51,508 nucleotides of DNA from Clostridiales bacterium (GCA_015055735.1 SVHP01000002.1:1-51508), one strand, 5' to 3'; numbered from the stretch's first letter, positions 17,973 through 27,097 are shown. Notes: generated by a model from the sequence alone, not told the origin. Numbers and translations: made by a program.

Positions 17973-19151
17973 ATGGAAAAGATAATCGTAATAGGGGCAG
18001 GGTTTTCTGGCGCAACCATAGCAAGACTTTTTGCTGAAAGCGGAAAAGACGTCATCGTTATCGATAAAAGGGACACCGTCGGCGGAAACGCTTACGACTA
18101 TACCGATGCGCATAACATCGTAATTCAACCTTACGGCCCACATTTCTTTCACACGAACGACAAGGAAGTATTTGAGTTTTTATCACAGTTTACCGAGTGG
18201 CGAAAGCACGAACACAAGGCGCTCGCAAGAGTGCGTAGGGATAAGTTAGTGACTATTCCTTTCAACCTAAAATCGCTATACGAAGTTTATCCAGACGATA
18301 AGGCTGACGCATTAAAGAAACTTCTAATAGACACCATAGGTTTAGACAAAAGAGTGCCTATTTTACAACTTAAAAAGCACGAAAATCACGAAATAAGGAA
18401 ACTTGCCGACTATATCTACAAGCATATTTTCTCTATTTACACCATGAAACAATGGGGATATAAACCCGAAGTTTTGGGCGAAGACGTTATGAATAAAGTG
18501 CCCGTTTGCATAACCGAGGACGATAGATATTATCTAGACACCTATCAATTTATGCCAACGGAAGGCTATACTGAACTTGTAAAAAACATCTTACGTCACC
18601 CACATATCCAACTTAAACTTTCTACCGACGCTAAAAAAGAACTTACCTTAAAGAACGGTAAAATCTATTTTGGTGGTGTGGAATTTGACGGCGAAGTTAT
18701 CTATACCGGTTGCGTTGCCGAACTATTCAATTACAAGTTTGGAACGCTTGCTTATAGAAGCGCTAAGTTCAAGTTTGAAACTATCAAACAGTCCTCTTAT
18801 CAACCAGTACCCGTGGTTACCTACACGACTTCTAATAAATTTACTAGAATTACCGAGTTTACTAAGTTCACTTGCGAGCCACAGCCTGACGTTACCGTTA
18901 TTCTAAAGGAATACAGCAAGCCTTATAGAAGAAATAAGAATACGCCGTTTTATCCTATTAGAGTTAAAAAGAACTTGGCTCAATACGATAAGTATTTAGA
19001 AGAATCTAAAAAGTATCCTAACTTGCACCTACTTGGTAGACTTGCAAATTATAAGTGTATCAATATGGACGTCGCAGTTAGAAACGCTATGAATTTGTTT
19101 AATCAAATAAACCAAGTTTCAAGCGACGAAAGTTTAGCAGAACAAGAATAA
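17973..19151 (+). CDS. glf: UDP-galactopyranose mutase
   Basis: A 392-residue flavoprotein converting UDP-galactopyranose to UDP-galactofuranose for cell-surface glycans. The FAD-binding GAGFSGATIARLFAESG at the N-terminus is followed by DKRDTVGGNAYDY and the active-site segment GPHFFHTND. The length is typical. The start ATG follows TAAAGGAATTT. A perfect 16-bp stem terminator follows, and the convergent next gene is also envelope-related. Confidence 0.93.
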   Translation: MEKIIVIGAGFSGATIARLFAESGKDVIVIDKRDTVGGNAYDYTDAHNIVIQPYGPHFFHTNDKEVFEFLSQFTEWRKHEHKALARVRRDKLVTIPFNLKSLYEVYPDDKADALKKLLIDTIGLDKRVPILQLKKHENHEIRKLADYIYKHIFSIYTMKQWGYKPEVLGEDVMNKVPVCITEDDRYYLDTYQFMPTEGYTELVKNILRHPHIQLKLSTDAKKELTLKNGKIYFGGVEFDGEVIYTGCVAELFNYKFGTLAYRSAKFKFETIKQSSYQPVPVVTYTTSNKFTRITEFTKFTCEPQPDVTVILKEYSKPYRRNKNTPFYPIRVKKNLAQYDKYLEESKKYPNLHLLGRLANYKCINMDVAVRNAMNLFNQINQVSSDESLAEQE

Positions 19152-19171
19152 AACATAAGAATACATATAAC

Positions 19172-19210
19172 AAAATTGCGATATCTTTAGTAAGATATCG
19201 CAATTTTACT
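19172..19210 (+). terminator. Terminator of glf
   Basis: A 16-bp perfect stem (AAAATTGCGATATCTT and its complement) with a TAGT loop, ending in TTTT. Confidence 0.85.
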
Positions 19211-19234
19211 TAATGGAATAATTCATAAAAAACA

Positions 19235-19262
19235 AAAAACTCGGCTTTTTGAGCCAAGTTTA
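19235..19262 (-). terminator. Terminator of the flippase-like gene
   Basis: Read on the minus strand, AACTTGGCT pairs with AGCCGAGTT (one G-U) around CAAAA, followed by a run of T. Confidence 0.7.
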
Positions 19263-19289
19263 ATAAATTTTAGTAAATTTTTTGGACGA

Positions 19290-20603
19290 TTATTTTGCTT
19301 TGTTGGTGTTTTGTGGAGCAATTTCAATAGTAGGAATATTGATATAATCAGGGATATCCACGTCTTCATTAAATTCGCCTTCGGCTTCGATTATGCTCTT
19401 ATTTGCCTTTAATCTTCTTGCATCTCTATTGTTAATGTGAGTAGCAAGTATAAACCCAACGATTAAAGTGCCGTAGAACGAGCAAAGACGCCAAACCATC
19501 ATAGCAGGGAAGGCAAGACCTGAAACCAATGAACCACTAAACAATAGGTAGAAGCCACCGTCAACAACCCCAGAGTTGCCTGGCGTTGGAACGAAAGATA
19601 CCGACGCTAATAACATATACGCAATTATAGCGATTACTATATATTCTTGGAAAAAGGTTAAGCCTTCGATATAAAATCCAAAGGTTTTCAATACGAAAAA
19701 CGGAATTAAACTCAAGCAAAAATTTTCTAAAAAACTTAACAAAACGATGAGTAAAAATGCAATAGGCGTAGAGCCGAGTTTTTTTAGACAGTGCGAGTTA
19801 TGTACTATATTTTTAATGGTCGAGCGCAAGGTCTTGTTAGGATCTTTTAAGATGCGAAGTTTTGCGCCTAGTTTAACCACCCAGTACACGAGTTTAGAGC
19901 CGATTTTAGGCATAACCGAAAATAAAACTATCATTGACGGCATACCGATAAAGCAAATGCAACCGATAATAGTAAGTAGGCATAGGGTTGGGGCGTAACT
20001 TTCGGGAATCATAGCTTGCGAGTTAAGAACGTTAGTGTTAAACATGGTTAGCGCAATTATTGCTAAAATTACGAAAGTCAACTGATTTAAGAAAAATGAA
20101 GCGATAGGGATAGACGCTGCTGCGCCACCACGCACGCCGTGTTTTGAAAGATGATAAATTTCAAACGGTTGACCACCTACTGCAAGAGGGGTTACGTTAT
20201 TATAGTAAGTGCCGAGCACTGCCGTTTCCATAGAAAGTTTTACGTAAGATTTGCCAGTAAGCGCTTTGCACATAACAACGTTCTTTAATCCCTTCCAGAA
20301 AAAAGATACGAAAAGGAAGAAAACGGCAATAAGTAAACACCACCAATTCTTGCCCAAAATTTGCATTATTTCTTCAAAGGTTGCCTTTTCTCTACCTGCG
20401 TTGTCACCAAAAAAATCGTTGTACGCAGTTATTGCAATAACGCCGACTATAAATACGATAAATAAAACAGAGCAAACGTTTTTGAAGATTTTTTGTCTTT
20501 TGCTAACGCCGTCGTCCTTCTTGTCTTGGTCGATAAAGGCTTGTGGAGGGGTAATATTTTGGTTATTTTCGACAAAATCTTTTTGTTCTTTCTGGCTGGT
20601 CAT
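19290..20603 (-). CDS. Lysylphosphatidylglycerol synthase TM-region (UPF0104/MprF flippase-like) protein
   Basis: A 437-residue polytopic membrane protein with about 8 helices, matching the LPG_synthase_TM family (the flippase part of MprF). The family loop TPLAVGGQPFEIYHLSKHGV is clear. There is a hydrophilic N-terminus of about 45 residues and an acidic C-terminal tail. It lacks an aminoacyltransferase domain, so it would move a lipid rather than make one. The start follows GGGGAGGTAAACGCTAT. It is divergent from a glycolipid glycosyltransferase with shared upstream DNA. Confidence 0.85.
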   Translation of the reverse strand: MTSQKEQKDFVENNQNITPPQAFIDQDKKDDGVSKRQKIFKNVCSVLFIVFIVGVIAITAYNDFFGDNAGREKATFEEIMQILGKNWWCLLIAVFFLFVSFFWKGLKNVVMCKALTGKSYVKLSMETAVLGTYYNNVTPLAVGGQPFEIYHLSKHGVRGGAAASIPIASFFLNQLTFVILAIIALTMFNTNVLNSQAMIPESYAPTLCLLTIIGCICFIGMPSMIVLFSVMPKIGSKLVYWVVKLGAKLRILKDPNKTLRSTIKNIVHNSHCLKKLGSTPIAFLLIVLLSFLENFCLSLIPFFVLKTFGFYIEGLTFFQEYIVIAIIAYMLLASVSFVPTPGNSGVVDGGFYLLFSGSLVSGLAFPAMMVWRLCSFYGTLIVGFILATHINNRDARRLKANKSIIEAEGEFNEDVDIPDYINIPTIEIAPQNTNKAK

Positions 20604-20652
20604 ATAGCGTTTACCTCCCCACGTTATTATCTTTTTACAGTATAGTATATTA

Positions 20653-20681
20653 ATTATATATTAAATACAGTTAATTGTCAA
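20653..20681 (-). promoter_or_regulatory. Promoter of the flippase-like gene
   Basis: On the minus strand TTGACA, 17 bp, TATAAT: a full consensus match. The leader is about 45 nt. Confidence 0.8.
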
Positions 20682-20863
20682 TAAGGTTTTAAAAAATTAT
20701 TGTCTAAATTTGCCCAAAAAACCAAATTTTTTCACGGTTTTTTGCTAAAAATGGCTAATATTGAAAGCAACTTGAAAATTAAAAAGATAGCACGTATAAT
20801 CTAGTTGTGAAAAGTGTTAATAAATTTTAACTTTTGACAATTTAACAAAAATCAAAAAAACGA

Positions 20864-20892
20864 TTTACATTAGCATAAAAATGTGTTAGAAT
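20864..20892 (+). promoter_or_regulatory. Promoter of the glycosyltransferase gene
   Basis: TTTACA, 17 bp, TAGAAT with an extended TG element. The start codon is at 20923. The remaining part of the 319-bp divergent intergenic region is AT-rich with nothing else evident. Confidence 0.65.
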
Positions 20893-20922
20893 AATTTAAA
20901 AGTTGTTTTGTAAGGAAAGGTA

Positions 20923-22041
20923 ATGAAAGTTTTAATTTTAGCAGTGACAGCCGGTGAAGGACATAATTCTATAAGCAAAGCGATTGCTTCTCAATTAGGG
21001 GATAGAGCAGAAGTTAAGATCTACGACCTTTTTAAGAACGAGCAAAAATTTATGGAATTCGTGGTAAACGATTTCTATTTTTGGTCGTGCAAAAATTTCT
21101 TAAAACTTTCAAACGCTCTTTTTAGAAAAATGCGTGACTCGGAGATTAAGGACGTTAAGCATACTAGTATGCACAAAATGTTAAAGAAAACCAAGCCTCG
21201 CATATTAAAGCTTATCAACGACTATCAGCCTGACATGGTCTTTTGCGCACACACTTACGCTGCGCATATAATGAGCGAGTTTAAGGAAAACGGACTTTAT
21301 AATAACAAAGTCTTTTACGTGGTGAGCGACTACGACCTTTCGCCTTGTATTGAAACTTGTACTTTCGTGGACTACGTAATTTCGCCAAACGCCGATTTTG
21401 ACGATATCTTAATCAAGAAGGGCTTTAAAAAAGAGCAAATTTTACCGATCGGTATTCCCGTTGCGCCAAAGTTTGCAGTTGCTATCGATAAAAAAGAGAT
21501 TAGAGCAAGGCTTGGCGTTTCCCAAGATAAGTTCGTGGTGTTTATCATGAACGGTGGGGTAGGTTTTGGAAGAACTGAAAAACTTATTCAAAATCTTTGC
21601 AAGGCAAACGTGGACTTTGAAGTTATTTGCGTTTGTGGTAAAAACAAAAAATTAAAAGCCAAAATCGATAAGTATATAAGCAAAGGCAAATATAGGATAA
21701 AGGTGTATAATTACGGCTTTGTTAATAACGTTGAAGAGTTGATGAGCGCTTCCGACTGCTATATCGGCAAAATGGGTGGGCTTAGTATCAACGAAGCCTT
21801 AAATAAGGGCTTACCACTAATATCTATAAAAAAATTGCCTTGGCAAGAGTACGATAATATGGTCTACCTAACCAGTAAAGGGGTTTGCGACTATATTTAC
21901 GACGATAAGAAAGCCTACCTAGTACTCGAAAATTTGATAACTACCGACGGGCTGTTTGATGAGAGAAAGAACAACATTAAGTGTGTTTATAAGCCAAACG
22001 CCATATTTGATATAGTTGATAAAATGCTAGAAGTACAATGA
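20923..22041 (+). CDS. MGDG synthase-type glycosyltransferase (processive diacylglycerol glucosyltransferase-like)
   Basis: A 372-residue GT28-type enzyme. The N-terminal MGDG-synthase domain begins VLILAVTAGEGHNSISKAI. The C-terminal nucleotide-sugar-binding domain carries FIMNGGVGFGRTEKLIQ and GKMGGLSINEALNKGLPLI. Homologues such as UgtP transfer glucose to diacylglycerol at the membrane. Together with the divergent flippase-like protein it suggests a membrane glycolipid function. The start follows AAGGAAAGGTA. Confidence 0.85.
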   Translation: MKVLILAVTAGEGHNSISKAIASQLGDRAEVKIYDLFKNEQKFMEFVVNDFYFWSCKNFLKLSNALFRKMRDSEIKDVKHTSMHKMLKKTKPRILKLINDYQPDMVFCAHTYAAHIMSEFKENGLYNNKVFYVVSDYDLSPCIETCTFVDYVISPNADFDDILIKKGFKKEQILPIGIPVAPKFAVAIDKKEIRARLGVSQDKFVVFIMNGGVGFGRTEKLIQNLCKANVDFEVICVCGKNKKLKAKIDKYISKGKYRIKVYNYGFVNNVEELMSASDCYIGKMGGLSINEALNKGLPLISIKKLPWQEYDNMVYLTSKGVCDYIYDDKKAYLVLENLITTDGLFDERKNNIKCVYKPNAIFDIVDKMLEVQ

Positions 22042-22093
22042 TTTGCGTACTTATGATAGGCGTTTCAAAAGTAAAGACTAATAAGATAAAAAT

Positions 22094-22489
22094 AAAATGC
22101 TAGAGTTTTAGTGGCGTAGTGATAGGGATTTATCGCTACGCCACAACTATATTTGCCTAACGGCAAGTTATATTGCTATCGCAGTGATATTTTGCTTTGC
22201 AAAGTGATATTTTCACTATCGTGAAAGTTGAGGCAAATATAATATAACTTTGACCGTAGGTCAAAATATAACTGCTTACGCAGTTGGCGTTCGTTTCGCT
22301 CGGCTAAACTGTTTACTGCGTAAACAATATAACTTTTAGCCACAAGGCTAAAAATACAACTTATTTTGTTTAACTACTGTGCTAAAGATAAAGCCCACTG
22401 TACTTCGCTTTAAGCGAAATATAGTGGGCTACACTTTTATTTTTAATTGAAATCCCTATGTCTATTGAAAATTAACACTCTAGCATTTT
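22094..22489. repeat. Hairpin-array element bounded by inverted repeats
   Basis: A roughly 400-bp non-coding block framed by AAAATGCTAGAG (22094-22105) and CTCTAGCATTTT (22478-22489). Inside are about ten consecutive short hairpins, most separated by ATATAAC-like linkers. They include a 14-bp stem GTGGCGTAG.GATA (22111-22144), TTTGACC/GGTCAAA, TGTTTAC/GTAAACA, TTTTAGCC/GGCTAAAA and AGCCCACT/AGTGGGCT enclosing TTCGC/GCGAA. A copy of AAAATGCTAGA also occurs at the 3' end of the preceding gene (22021-22031). It fills the 490-bp gap between the glycosyltransferase and rplI. Confidence 0.6.
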
Positions 22490-22534
22490 TTTAGTTGATT
22501 GTCTATCAACAATTATGTAATGGTAAAATTTTGG

Positions 22535-22975
22535 TTAGTTGATTATGTCAACCGTTATTTTCGCCGTTTCTTCAGGCGAGATTTTAATGGATACAGGGTA
22601 CTTGCCTGCAGTCTTTATGTTTGATTGAATAATGATTTTTTTCTTGTCGATATCAAAGCCTAATTCTGCAAGTTTGTCGCCTATTTCCTTATTGGTAACG
22701 CTACCGAAGAATTTACCCGTTGCGCCACTCTTAACTTGAATAGTCACTGAAATTCCGTCTAATTTTTCCCTTAATTCCTTGTTGGCTTTTAAGGTTTCTT
22801 GACGGTGGAAAGCCTGCGCTTCCTTTTGTTGTTTGTTTTCGTTAATCGCTTGACTGTCGGCAGGCTTTGCTAAACCTTTCTTAATCAAAAAGTTTTGAGC
22901 AAATCCGTCCTTTGCTTCGATAATGTCGCCTGCTTTTCCAGAGCCTTTTACGTCTTTTAATAAAACTACTTTCAT
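22535..22975 (-). CDS. rplI: 50S ribosomal protein L9
   Basis: A 146-residue ribosomal protein L9. The conserved N-terminal rRNA-binding domain reads MKVVLLKDVKGSGKAGDII and then GFAQNFLIKKGLA. A long helix and the C-terminal domain (KFFGSVTNKEI) follow. The length is typical. The start follows AAAGGAGAACTAAA. It stands alone, not in the usual rpsF-ssb-rpsR-rplI or gdpP-rplI-dnaB order. Confidence 0.95.
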   Translation of the reverse strand: MKVVLLKDVKGSGKAGDIIEAKDGFAQNFLIKKGLAKPADSQAINENKQQKEAQAFHRQETLKANKELREKLDGISVTIQVKSGATGKFFGSVTNKEIGDKLAELGFDIDKKKIIIQSNIKTAGKYPVSIKISPEETAKITVDIIN

Positions 22976-23090
22976 TTTAGTTCTCCTTTACTGTACATAA
23001 TTATTTTAACCGTAAAAACAAAAAAAGTCAATACGATATGGTATTATTTTTATAAATATTACCCATAATAACTGTAAAAGGAGAGATAAT

Positions 23091-23237
23091 ATGTATAAAA
23101 ACAGCAATATTAAATGTGACGTAAGAAATTGTAAGCACAACTGTCAAGGTGAAAACTGCGAACTTCAATCAATCACTGTAACTTGTGGTTGTCAAGGTAG
23201 TTGCACTTGTTGTGGCGACTTCCAAGAAGTTGAATAA
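23091..23237 (+). CDS. DUF1540 small cysteine-rich protein
   Basis: A 48-residue protein with eight cysteines in the pattern typical of DUF1540 (IKCDVRNCKHNCQGENC ... CGCQGSCTCCGDF), likely metal-binding and common in Clostridia. Function unknown. A strong AAAAGGAGAGATAAT site precedes the ATG and a strong terminator follows, so it is a real single-gene unit despite its size. Confidence 0.85.
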   Translation: MYKNSNIKCDVRNCKHNCQGENCELQSITVTCGCQGSCTCCGDFQEVE

Positions 23238-23260
23238 TAAATAAACAAAAAAAGATAAGT

Positions 23261-23297
23261 AAAGAAGGTCGCTTTTACTAGCGACCTTCTTTATTTC
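23261..23297 (+). terminator. Terminator of the DUF1540 gene
   Basis: AAAGAAGGTCGCT/AGCGACCTTCTTT stem followed by ATTTC. The rest of 23298-23525 is AT-rich with one further inverted repeat (ACGCTTAAA/TTTAAGCGT) of unknown role. Confidence 0.8.
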
Positions 23298-23525
23298 ATA
23301 TATTATTCGGAAAAAATAAAAAATCCCATTGTACACGCTTAAAGCCCAAGAAATTTAAGCGTTACGCCTTATCTACTATCTATTCTACCATAAATTTCTA
23401 ATTTGTCAATAGTTTTTGAAAAATTTTTGCAAAAACGTGTACTTTTTTTTCAAAATAATGAAACGGACGAAAATAATTATGTTAAAATACCCGTTTTTTT
23501 CGGGCTTTGGGTAATGAAAAAGTTG

Positions 23526-23554
23526 TTGACAAAAATCGTTATATACATTATAAT
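23526..23554 (+). promoter_or_regulatory. Consensus promoter of greA-lysS
   Basis: TTGACA, 17 bp, TATAAT: a perfect match. The leader to greA is about 115 nt. Confidence 0.85.
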
Positions 23555-23675
23555 ATATAGGTTAAATGTGAAAGTGGGTATTTCTCACGATTTTTTAGAG
23601 AATATCTACTAAATACTTAATGATTAAAATTTAAACAAACTTAAAAAAATTGCTTATAAAACGGAGGGTATTTTT

Positions 23676-24146
23676 ATGGCAGAAGAAGTTATATTAACTA
23701 AAGAAGGTAAAGAAGAACTTGAAAAACGTTTAGAGTACTTAAAACTCGTTAAACGTGCTGAAATTACCGAAAGAATAAAGACTGCTAGAGAATTTGGGGA
23801 CTTGTCGGAAAACGCTGAATACGACGCTGCTAAAAACGAACAAGCCATGATCGAAGGCGAAATTCAAGAAATTGAAAATAAACTTAAATACGCAGTAATC
23901 ATCAAAGATTCTACCGCTAAAAAAGGCGTTGTTTCTCTTGGAAGCAAGGTTGATTTAATGGACGAAGATACTAAAGAGGCTATGACTTACGAAATCGTTG
24001 GTACTACCGAAGCCGACGTTGAAATGGGCAGAATTTCTAACGAAAGCCCTGTTGGCAACGCTCTTTTGGGAAGAAAAGCAGGCGAAACCGTTTCGGTTAT
24101 GGTCCCTGCAGGCGTAACTACTATAACCATTAAAAAAGTATACTAA
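23676..24146 (+). CDS. greA: Transcription elongation factor GreA
   Basis: A 156-residue GreA that rescues backtracked RNA polymerase by stimulating transcript cleavage. The N-terminal coiled coil includes the tip acidic segment (AREFGDLSENAEYDAAKNEQ). The C-terminal FKBP-like domain contains SPVGNALLGRKAGE. The length is typical. The start follows ACGGAGGGTATTTTT. It lies 23 bp before lysS, a common pairing in Bacillota. Confidence 0.96.
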   Translation: MAEEVILTKEGKEELEKRLEYLKLVKRAEITERIKTAREFGDLSENAEYDAAKNEQAMIEGEIQEIENKLKYAVIIKDSTAKKGVVSLGSKVDLMDEDTKEAMTYEIVGTTEADVEMGRISNESPVGNALLGRKAGETVSVMVPAGVTTITIKKVY

Positions 24147-24169
24147 GATAAAACAGTAGGGAATATATT

Positions 24170-25681
24170 ATGGATCAAACTAAGAATAACGGTCAAAATA
24201 CTCAAGCAGTTGAACTTGACCTTAACGAAATTTTACAAGTTAGAAGAGATAAATTAAAGGCGTTAAAAGAAGCTGGCAAAGACCCTTTTGAAAAGGTTAG
24301 ATACGATAGGGACGCTTACAGCCAAGACATTAAAGACAACTACGCTGAATACGAAGGCAAAACGGTCGGCGTTGCTGGTAGACTTATTTCTAAAAGAATT
24401 ATGGGTAAGGCGTCTTTCGCCGTTATTTTGGACGGTAAAGGCACTATTCAATCTTACCTATCTATTAACGATTTGGGCGACGAATATCTATCTTTCAAAG
24501 AATACGATATCGGCGATATCATCGGCTTAAAAGGAAAGGTATTCACCACTAGAACGGGCGAAATTTCTATTCACGCTGAAAGCGTTGAATTGCTTTCAAA
24601 ATCGCTTTTACCACTTCCTGAAAAATTCCACGGCTTAAAGGACGAAGATACTAGATACCGTCAAAGAGAAATAGACCTAATCGCTAACCCTGAAGTTAAA
24701 AAGACTTTCGTGGCTCGTTCTAAAATCTTGTCGGCAATTCGCCGTCATTTGGACAGCGTGGGCTATCTAGAAGTTGATACCCCTGTTTTGCAACCACTTG
24801 AAATAGGCGCTGCTGCAAGACCTTTCAAAACCCACCACAACGCTCTCGATATCGATATGTATTTGAGAATCGAAACCGAACTTTACCTAAAAAGATTGAT
24901 AGTCGGTGGCTTTGATAAGGTTTACGAAGTAGGTAGAATTTTTAGAAACGAAGGTATGGATAGATCTCACAACCCAGAATTTACTACGGTTGAAATGTAC
25001 CAAGCATACAGCGATTATCTAGACATGATGAACTTAATCGAAAACATGTATAGATCTATCACCGAAGAAGTTTGTGGAACGACCTTAATTACCTATCAAG
25101 GTGTTGAAATCGATATGGGCAAGCCTTGGGAAAGACTTACCATGGTCGAAGCCGTTAAGAAGTACGCTGGCGTTGACTACAACGATTGGACTACCGACGA
25201 ACAAGCTAGGGCTGTGGCTAAAGAAAAGGGCGTTGAAGTTGAAGAAGGGGATAGCGCAACCAAAGGTCACGTTCTTATCGCTTTCTTCGATAAGTTCGTA
25301 GAAGAAAACCTAATTCAACCGACCATCATTTACGACTACCCTGTTGAAAACTCGCCACTAGCTAAGAGAAAACCTTCAAATCCTGCGTTTACCGAAAGAT
25401 TTGAGTACTTTATTTACGCTAGAGAAATGGGTAATGCGTTCAGCGAATTGAACGACCCTATCGACCAAAAAGAAAGATTCGTTAAGCAAGTTGAAGAAAA
25501 GAGAGCAAGGGGCGGTAACGACGCTAAGATCGACGAAGACTTTATCACTGCGTTAGAATACGGTCTTCCACCTACGGGTGGCTTAGGCTTCGGCGTGGAT
25601 AGATTAGTTATGCTCTTAACTGACAGCGCATCGATTAGGGACGTAATTTTGTTCCCAACCATGAAACCTATAAAGAGATAA
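24170..25681 (+). CDS. lysS: Lysyl-tRNA synthetase, class II
   Basis: A 503-residue class II LysRS. The N-terminal OB-fold anticodon-binding domain occupies about residues 55-160. The catalytic core has motif 2 around FRNEGMDRSHNPEFTTVEMYQ and motif 3 at GLPPTGGLGFGVDRLVML. The start ATG is preceded by GTAGGGA. It is the second gene after greA. A degenerate MITE-like repeat follows instead of a simple terminator. Confidence 0.97.
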   Translation: MDQTKNNGQNTQAVELDLNEILQVRRDKLKALKEAGKDPFEKVRYDRDAYSQDIKDNYAEYEGKTVGVAGRLISKRIMGKASFAVILDGKGTIQSYLSINDLGDEYLSFKEYDIGDIIGLKGKVFTTRTGEISIHAESVELLSKSLLPLPEKFHGLKDEDTRYRQREIDLIANPEVKKTFVARSKILSAIRRHLDSVGYLEVDTPVLQPLEIGAAARPFKTHHNALDIDMYLRIETELYLKRLIVGGFDKVYEVGRIFRNEGMDRSHNPEFTTVEMYQAYSDYLDMMNLIENMYRSITEEVCGTTLITYQGVEIDMGKPWERLTMVEAVKKYAGVDYNDWTTDEQARAVAKEKGVEVEEGDSATKGHVLIAFFDKFVEENLIQPTIIYDYPVENSPLAKRKPSNPAFTERFEYFIYAREMGNAFSELNDPIDQKERFVKQVEEKRARGGNDAKIDEDFITALEYGLPPTGGLGFGVDRLVMLLTDSASIRDVILFPTMKPIKR

Positions 25682-25696
25682 GGCTTCTACACAAAT

Positions 25697-26007
25697 TCTG
25701 GTTGATTTTTGGTGGAAAAATACCGTGAATTACTGCGTGTTTTGTTCGGTTAAATACTTTTCAAGTATTCGCCCGCGTCGCAACGCGAAAGAGAGCAAAA
25801 GGGCAAATTAAAATTTACCCTATACGCTACTCGTTCGGTTGCTCCTTATCACAAAAAATCTTTTACAGAGTAAAACATTTTTCGTGAGAGAGATTTTAAC
25901 ACTTGTTCTTCTTGCATTTTTCTCCCCAAAACGTTAACACTAATCAACCATTATTTGTTCCGTCGCCTTAAAAAATTAAAACTAACTGATTTTTTACGGA
26001 AAAATCT
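25697..26007. repeat. Dispersed MITE-like repeat, copy 1 (expanded) plus partial left end
   Basis: It contains the family core GTTAAATACTTTTCAAGTAT at about 25750-25769 and terminal inverted sequences GGTTGATTTTT / CTAATCAACC. The interior is longer than in the other copies, giving about 270 bp. A separate left-end fragment (ACTGATTTTTTACGGAAAAA) lies at about 25985-26004. It fills the 363-bp gap between lysS and the next gene. Confidence 0.65.
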
Positions 26008-26044
26008 TGAGAGTAATAAAAAAACTTAAAAAAGAAGATATCAA

Positions 26045-27097
26045 ATGGATAATAGGATAACTAAAAAAAGATTACAAGACCTTTTGTCTTACGATTGGTT
26101 AAAGGCAGTTCTAATAGTGCTTGGCGTGATTATCGCGTGGGAATTTATATATTCGGTAGCGTCGGTTAAACTCACGGCAGGTCAAGAATTCAAAGTGTTT
26201 TTTGACCAAAATATTTATCACGTGGATTCGGATAATATCGTAGGTACGTTAAAAGATAAAAATATCGTAAGTTACGACGTGTTGAAAGTCGGCTCTGAAA
26301 ATATGCTTGCAGAGTACAACCTACTTTCTACTCGTATAGAAGTTGGCGAAGGCGATATCGTGTTTACCGATAACAAGGTAGCAGAGCCTGACGGAGATAA
26401 GAAAGTTTCTATTCGTGCAAAGGAAGTCGTAGACGGCACTCCTATCTATTCGTATGAAGTTTTGCTTAGAGAAAGCAAAAAATATATAATCGATAACTTC
26501 TATAAGGACGGCGTTATAGATATTTCTAAAGAAAACCCACTCCTTCTTAAAGACCCTTCGGTGCTAGACGAGTTAGTGCTAGACTTAGCAAATCTCGACG
26601 AGCAAAAAATCGAGTCGGTATTCCGTCAAAGAATGAAAGGCGACAATAGATTTAGAAACGAAGAGCAAATTAAGGAAGGAATAAAGGACGAAAAAGCGAG
26701 AATAGAAAAACTCGTTAGCGATATAAACTTCTTTAACGCATTTATGCAACAAGCCGAAACCATTTTTGGTCAAAATATATTTATGCGCTACACCAAATAC
26801 GAGCAGTCCGAAGACTTTAACCCAGGCGAATATGCTGAAGTCGTGCAAAGGGAAAAGAATAACGGCAGAGAAAATGCAATTTACGGCATAGACATGGGTG
26901 TGTTATCGGCTAAAGGTGGGGATAAAAACGCTTCTTCTTTGGTTAAATTAAAGACCACGAACACCGACGAAGTGTTTACGGCAGACAACGTTATAATGAT
27001 GGTTATTAACTTAAAAGACGAACAACCTCATTTGCAATACGAAACCATTTCGTTTATAAGATATATCGTACAAACCTATTCGATTTTTAAGGGTTAA
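26045..27097 (+). CDS. Unknown protein with N-terminal membrane anchor
   Basis: A 350-residue protein I do not recognise. A hydrophobic helix at about 19-38 (AVLIVLGVIIAWEFIYSVAS) after a basic N-terminus suggests a single-pass anchor or uncleaved signal, with the remaining ~310 residues outside the membrane. That part is mixed alpha/beta and includes a charged, helical middle region (about 195-245) rich in Glu, Lys and Arg. No cysteine or enzyme motifs are visible. The ribosome binding site is weak (AAAAGAAG). It lies 10 bp before tmk, so it is probably co-transcribed with the tmk-holB-ricT genes. Confidence 0.6.
   Translation: MDNRITKKRLQDLLSYDWLKAVLIVLGVIIAWEFIYSVASVKLTAGQEFKVFFDQNIYHVDSDNIVGTLKDKNIVSYDVLKVGSENMLAEYNLLSTRIEVGEGDIVFTDNKVAEPDGDKKVSIRAKEVVDGTPIYSYEVLLRESKKYIIDNFYKDGVIDISKENPLLLKDPSVLDELVLDLANLDEQKIESVFRQRMKGDNRFRNEEQIKEGIKDEKARIEKLVSDINFFNAFMQQAETIFGQNIFMRYTKYEQSEDFNPGEYAEVVQREKNNGRENAIYGIDMGVLSAKGGDKNASSLVKLKTTNTDEVFTADNVIMMVINLKDEQPHLQYETISFIRYIVQTYSIFKG

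Noticed and set aside
22094-22489. Possible CRISPR array
   Set aside because: The hairpins differ in sequence and there are no equal-length repeats separated by unique spacers, and no cas genes.
23555-23675. T-box or other riboswitch in the greA-lysS leader
   Set aside because: The leader is about 115 nt and AT-rich, without a T-box (TGGNACCGCG-like) sequence or a terminator hairpin.
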